Shown piece by piece: positions 51,480-64,000 of a stretch of DNA of 64,000 nt. The stretch is from Cephalopachus bancanus (Eukaryota; Chordata; Mammalia; Primates; Tarsiidae): positions 1 to 64,000 of the forward strand of contig JAPVLO010000880.1 in assembly GCA_027257055.1 (NCBI GenBank), in the 5' to 3' direction. Made by a program: the position numbers and the translations under genes. Positions within the stretch are counted from its first letter, which is position 1; the number at the start of each line of letters is the position of its first letter. The notes under the pieces were generated by a model. It made no database searches. It was not told the DNA's origin and saw nothing but the letters and a program-made list of their open reading frames with translations.

Positions 51480-54400
51480 GGCTCTTTGCTTCCCTTCAGG
51501 TTGGGTTCCTCTTGGTGACCATGTCAGCAGTGTGAGGAAGGGGAGCCAGTGTGGGAAGGAGAGAGAGATTTCTGACTTGGGTTGCAGCCAACCCTTTGCT
51601 TCGTTGTCCAAGTCAGCCCCCTTTATCCTGCAAACGTTGACACCTCGATGGGATGAACAGAGGTAAAATGGCCGGTGTTCTCCCTGTAGCTCTTGACATG
51701 GTGTTCACATGTGCCAGTGGTTTTCCTGTCGTGCGTATTTTCCCTTTTTTTATTTTAAAGATGTGGGGTACAATTCAGGGTATTTTCCTCCTTAACAGCT
51801 GAGGATTAAAGAGCAACTTTCATAACATGAGAAACTGGAATGTAAGAATGAGCCTTCCCTTGGGGTCCCTTTAGAGCTTATCTGTCTCCCCTTTTTACAT
51901 CAGTCTTAGGGCAAAGGCAGCCCTCCCAAGATTGCTCAGACTCCTGTGTGGAACTCTACCTAGGTCACCACCAAGTGAGAGGTGACATGTTGCTGCAAAA
52001 TCCCCTTATATGCCTTTGGCACTTCTGAATATCTTACTGTCATTTTCCTGTTTAGAAAAGCTCTCAAATTTCAAGAGAATATTGGTATCTTAACATATAT
52101 TTGTCTCCTAAGGAATTGCCCAGACTCTCTGATTTGACCATTCCCTATCTCTTTTTTTTTGTTTTTATTTTTTATTTTGAGTTGGAGTCTCACTCTGTCT
52201 GGCACGCTCCTGGTCACCGCAGCCTCTATCTGCTGGGCTCCAGCGATCCCTCCACCTCAGCCTTCCAAGTAGCTGGAACTACAGGCGCGTGCTACCACAC
52301 CCGGCTAGTATTCCCTATCTCTTATCAGGCAAGTTAACACAGACTCAACATGACTAGAGACTGGACTCCCAGCCCTACACACCAGTTCATTCCTGGGCTG
52401 ATCTTCAATGGCAGACCTGGTTATAAAGCTTCTAGGTCATCAGAGTTTGAAGGATTCCAAGAAAATGAGGGTGGTGGTATTTAGAGGAAGCTGGAGGTAC
52501 ATTCTTTTTCTTTTTTTTAGTTGGCGTCTCAACTCTGTCACCCAGGCTGGAGGGCAGTGGCACACTCATGGCCACCCCAGTGTTGACCTGCTGGACTCCA
52601 GCAATCCTGCCACCTCAGCCTTCCAAGTAGCTGGAACTACAGGCGCATGCCACCATGCCCAGCTAATTTTTGGTTTATTGTAGAGACGAGGTCTCACCAA
52701 GTTACCCAGGCTGGTCTCGAACCCGTGGGCTCAGCCTCCCAAAGTGCTGGGATTACAGGCCACCGAGTCTGACCATGAAGGTAAATTCTTTGTAATACAA
52801 ATTATCACATGAGTTGTACATCCACTCTCTATAAAATTTGGTTTTTATGTATTTGGTTTTCATAAATCAGGTTACAGAAATGATGTTCTTGTTAAACTTT
52901 ATATTCAAAAGAATGTATCTAGCCCTGAATTGTACCCCACATCTTTATAATAAATAGTGTGTGTGTGTGTTTTCATAAAGTTCATTTGAAGGGCTTAGAG
53001 AATAGCTACTTTTTATATAGTTCTATACAAAATAGATTCTGTAATCAGATCAACAGTGATAACTTGTTTTATTCCATGTGAAATTAAACAAGTGGGAAAA
53101 TATCTCCCCAGAGAACACAAAGACAGTTACATAGTTTGAAGGAAGCAAGTTATTATAATCCAGCAAACCAGGGTGTTGAAAGCCCGTTTCTTTACTGTCA
53201 GCCTGCAGTCTTGAAGCTGGAGTATATGTTGTTTTAACATAAAATTTTTTTTTTTAAGTTGGAGTCTTACCCTGTCACCCAGGCTGGAGTGCAGTGGCAC
53301 ACTCATGGCCACCGCAGCCTCAGCCTGCTGAGCTCAGGTGATCCTTCTGCCTCAGCCTTCCAAGTAGCTGAAACTACAGGCATGTGCTACCACACTCAGC
53401 TAATTTTTTAATTTATTGTAGAGATGAGGTCTTGCCAAGTTACCCAGGCTGTTCTTAAACCCATGGGCTCAGGCAATCCCCTCACCTCAACCTCCTGTGC
53501 TGGGATTACAGTCTTGAACCACTGTACCCGGCCAATATATCTTCAAACAAGTAACCGTATTCTCTTAGTTGGCAGTGGAAGATAATTCTGTTCTGAAATA
53601 CTTCTCAACACTGATCTTCCTCAAGACTCAGAGTCCTGGGTACACAATAACTTTATCCGTTTCGAAAATAGCCTATTCTAAGAAACAGAATAAATTACAA
53701 TAAATACCTCCATCAGTTGTAAAATGTCAGTACCTCAATAAATATCAGTGTTCCCACTACTGCTATGTTATTTTTTGTTTTTTTTTTAATGTTGTTTGTC
53801 GTTATTTGGTTTTATCTGTTTCTTTGTCTTTTTTTCTTTTTGAGACAAGGTGTTACCATGTTCCCTAGGCTAGTCTCAAACTCTTGGGCTCAAACAGTCC
53901 TGCCTCTGTGCACCACCACACCCAGCTCCTATTTTATTTAATAAATAAACTAGAGTTTCCAAGTGATGCAAAGCATGACTGTTATTAAAATAAGAATGAA
54001 AAAGCTTCAGGTGGTAATAGGGATTTTTCATACTACTTACCTATTTTATCAAATTCATCCCATCCCAATTTATATTTTTGAAGCATCAGTTCTCTGGTTC
54101 CTGGGAAAGGGGATTTGCCATATCACCCTGTCCTCCAGCTATCACTTATCCAAAATTAGTAAAATGTTCACCTATGTCAGTAGAGAAGTTGGCAGTCTCA
54201 AGCCAAGCTGACAGCTGTGGAATTCTTCTAAATATCATAATTAATAGAAATGTTGACTTTGTAATGCTGTTCATTCACATGTGGTACTGCCTTTTAATGA
54301 GGTAAACAAAAATTCTCAGTTCTAATCTTCATCTTCCGGGGACCATTAATCAGCTATTGGTTATAGAATTCATTAGCTGATTTAGGGCCAGGCCCAGTGG

Positions 54401-55060
54401 CTTACACTCCTATTCCCAGCACTTTGGGAGCTGAGGTGGGAGGATCCCTTGAGGCCAGAATTTTGAGACCTGCTTGAGCAACGTTGTGAGACCCCCATCT
54501 CTACAAAAAATATTTAAAAAATTAACTGGGCATGGTGATGCATGCCTGTAATCCCAGCTATTTAGGAGGTTGAGGTGAAAGGATAGCTTGCACCCAGGAG
54601 TTTGAGGCTGCAGTGAACCATGATCATATCACTGCACTCTAGTCTGGGCAACAGATTGAGATCCTGTCTCTAAAAACAACTGATTGGCTGGGCTTAGTGG
54701 CTCAGCCTGTAATCCCAGCACTTTGGGAGGCCCAGGCGAGTGGATTGCCTGAGCCCATGGGTTTGAGACCAGCCCGGGCAACTTGGTGAGACCTCATCTC
54801 TACAATAAATTTTTTAAAAATTAGCCGGGCATGGTAGCGCGTGCCTGTAGTTCTGGCTACTTGGAAGGCTGAGGCAGAAGGATCGCCAGAGCCCAGCAGG
54901 TTGAGGCTGTGGTGACCGGCAGAGTGCCACTACACTTTGGTCTGGGTGAGAGTGAGACTCCAACTTGGAAAAAAAACAAAAAAATTGATTTGGGTTTGTG
55001 CTTATTATGGAAATTGAATTTGTATGAAAGATCCTGGCAACAGATTCTGAGTAAATGAAG
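51480..55060. repeat. Spacer between ASH2L and STAR, tail to tail
   Basis: Contents: a solo minus-strand Alu right arm at 52,150-52,307 flanked by attccctatctctt on both sides; a shortened minus-strand Alu at 52,508-52,774; a (GT)n run at 52,957-52,970; a minus-strand Alu at 53,248-53,533; an old monomer at about 53,829-53,928; and plus-strand Alus at about 54,386-54,680 (old) and 54,686-54,984 (younger). A 24-nt inverted pair sits at 51,757-51,780 and 52,923-52,946. No gene is seen, but a long STAR 3' UTR could reach into this spacer. Confidence 0.8.
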
Positions 55061-55717
55061 TAAGTAAATCCCAGAGTTTTATTTCCTTTTAATGAGCTTC
55101 AGATTTTAATTTAATTAAAAGTTTTGTCCAGGACTGCTCTAGTATGAAGTTGTAATCTACAAAAGGCTTTTTTTTTTTTTTTTTTTTTTAAAGAATGTAG
55201 AATGTTAAAACAGGTACAGAATGAAGTTTTTGTATTATGACTCATTATTCTAAGTGGAACTTATAGAGAAGCTGTAGGGAAACCAGTCTAATTAGTTTTA
55301 TATTTTTCCATAGAGGAAACTTGGACCATCTTTCTGGAAGGAACCTGCTATGGGAGTTTGATGTAGCCCTGTAGTAATTGGAGGAGCAGAGGGTGTCTGG
55401 GCCCTTTTTATGAGTCTGCTGTGTCTACACAACCTGCAGGGCATGGAACTCTGGAACCTGGGAAAAGAGCCTCCAGTCCTTAACCATTGCACAGTTTAGC
55501 AGTGAATGAAGTTACCTTTGTATCCAAGAGTCTCATTCCTATTTTCTTGGTACTAAAACTTTTGCCAGTCTGAGTCCTAGCATCATACTCTAAACACTAC
55601 CACTCACCCCCACCACCCACCCCATCCCACTGTCGCCAAGTGGAGGTTGAAACAGGCTTGCAGGCTTCCTGTGGGGGTCTTCCTGACAGCATGCAAACCA
55701 GTGCAACTGGCTGGCCT
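55060..55717 (-). other. STAR: STAR 3' UTR (short form)
   Basis: On the minus strand the first AATAAA after the STAR stop codon is at 55,083-55,078, giving a 3' UTR of about 650 nt, which fits the short STAR mRNA known in human. It is free of Alus but has a long A-run (T-run on plus, about 55,167-55,189). Confidence 0.6.
55078..55083 (-). terminator. STAR: STAR polyadenylation signal (proximal)
   Basis: AATAAA on the minus strand, about 635 nt after the stop codon. More distal candidates exist (for example minus 53,938-53,933 and 53,073-53,068). Confidence 0.6.
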
Positions 55718-63250
<7,533 letters not shown>

Positions 63251-63339
63251 TGTTCCGCTGGAAGGGCAGTGCTGGGGTCTCTAAGGCTGCGGCTGTCCCT
63301 CTGTCTAGCAGGCTTCTCCTGGGCCCCTCAAGGTCTGCT

Positions 63340-63470
63340 TCTGAGTCCCACAGCTGCAGCCAGGACAGGGTGCGTCTTAAATGCCTCCAGCTGAAGGCTG
63401 TGCTTCATCACTGAGAGATAAAAAAGCCATCACTCACTGTGCAGAGGGGGAGGGGTCAAGGATGGAGTGA
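63340..63470 (-). promoter_or_regulatory. STAR: STAR proximal promoter
   Basis: On the minus strand the order towards the gene is an SF-1-like site (tccttgacc, plus 63,455-63,463), an AP-1/CRE-half-like tgagtgatg (about 63,430-63,438), a GATA site (plus agagata, 63,414-63,420), a tgatgaagcac segment, an SF-1-like cagccttc (plus gaaggctg, 63,393-63,400) and a TATA-like atttaaga (63,382-63,375). This order matches the known mammalian STAR promoter (SF-1 at about -95 and -42, GATA-4/C/EBP at about -66). Transcription start is therefore expected near 63,350, leaving a 5' UTR of about 100 nt. Confidence 0.8.
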
Positions 63471-64000
63471 TTGCCTCACACTGCTGCCTGGTCCTTGGCG
63501 GTGGCATGCAGGGAGAGTGGGGGATGTGGGGCGGGGGTGGAGCGTACAGGGCAGTGGAGAGGCCAGTGTCGGGTTGAGGGGAGAGATGCCTCAGCAGCTG
63601 GGAAGCAGGACTTAGATCCCCCTGGGGTTCTCAGGAATCTGCATTCCTGAGAAACTCCAGAGTTAGCTGATCTAGAATTGAGGCTCAGAAATTTGTGTTT
63701 AAAAAATAATTTTGGCTAGGCGCAGTGAGTAGCTCAAGCCTGTAATCCCAACATATTGGGAGGCCTAGGCAAGAGGATTGCTTGAGCTCAGGAGATCAGC
63801 CTAGGCAACATAGTGAGAGCTTGTCTCTACAAAAAATGCAAAAATTAGCTGGATGTGGTGTCATGTGCCTATAGTGTCAGCTATTCGGAAGGCTGAACCC
63901 AGGAGGTTGAAGCTGCAGTGAGCTGGGATCATGCCACTGCACTCCAGCCTGGGCAAGAGTGAAACCCTGTCTCCCCCTGCCACGCCCCCCCCCAAAATTC
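63471..64000. repeat. STAR upstream region with an old Alu
   Basis: 63,471-63,712 is G-rich unique sequence; 'gatctagaattgaggctcag aaatttgtgttt' near 63,670-63,702 is weakly MER5-like. A diverged plus-strand Alu fills about 63,713-63,990 and ends in a C-rich patch instead of a clean A-run. Confidence 0.7.

Overview
This is vertebrate nuclear DNA, almost certainly from a primate. It carries two spliced protein genes in the order ASH2L (+) then STAR (-), the neighbourhood known from human chromosome 8p11. About half of the window is Alu-type repeat. The Alus do not look human: they share a 'CTCGGTGGCTCAGCC' head, 'CTCATCTCTACAATAAATCAAA' linker wording and a 'GACTCCAACTC' 3' end. The youngest copies also share a 5-nt deletion in the left arm. 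I infer a strepsirrhine (lemur-like) primate; the species cannot be named from the sequence alone.

Layout. 1-10,640 is intergenic: Alus, old repeat fragments and no gene I can support. 10,640-11,520 is a CpG-rich, TATA-less promoter with ASH2L exon 1 (start codon 11,090). ASH2L then runs to a stop codon at 50,841 and a poly(A) signal at 51,454. I traced 16 coding exons, all with GT..AG boundaries and compatible phases; together they encode 630 aa (the human protein is 628 aa). Its introns hold dense Alus, fragmented old L1 sequence and a decayed RPL29 processed pseudogene (about 19,868-20,420, minus). 51,480-55,060 is the tail-to-tail spacer between the two genes. STAR lies on the minus strand from a start codon at 63,250 to a stop codon at 55,718 in seven coding exons, encoding 285 aa, the same length as in human. 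Its proximal promoter, at about 63,370-63,465, carries recognisable SF-1-like, GATA and TATA-like motifs.

Function. ASH2L is a core subunit of the MLL/SET1 histone H3K4 methyltransferase complexes and is expected to be broadly expressed from its CpG island. STAR delivers cholesterol to the inner mitochondrial membrane for steroid synthesis and has a tissue-restricted, cAMP-responsive promoter. They are neighbours, not a functional unit.

Most interesting points: a 55-nt near-perfect hairpin written into an intronic Alu (16,134-16,268), best explained by replication template switching; a possible in-frame 18-nt microexon in ASH2L intron 8; several sites where successive Alus share one target sequence; Alu right arms inserted alone with their own target-site duplications; a 13-bp inverted repeat around the RPL29 pseudogene; and three AU-rich motifs in a possible long STAR 3' UTR. 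I found no new gene system.
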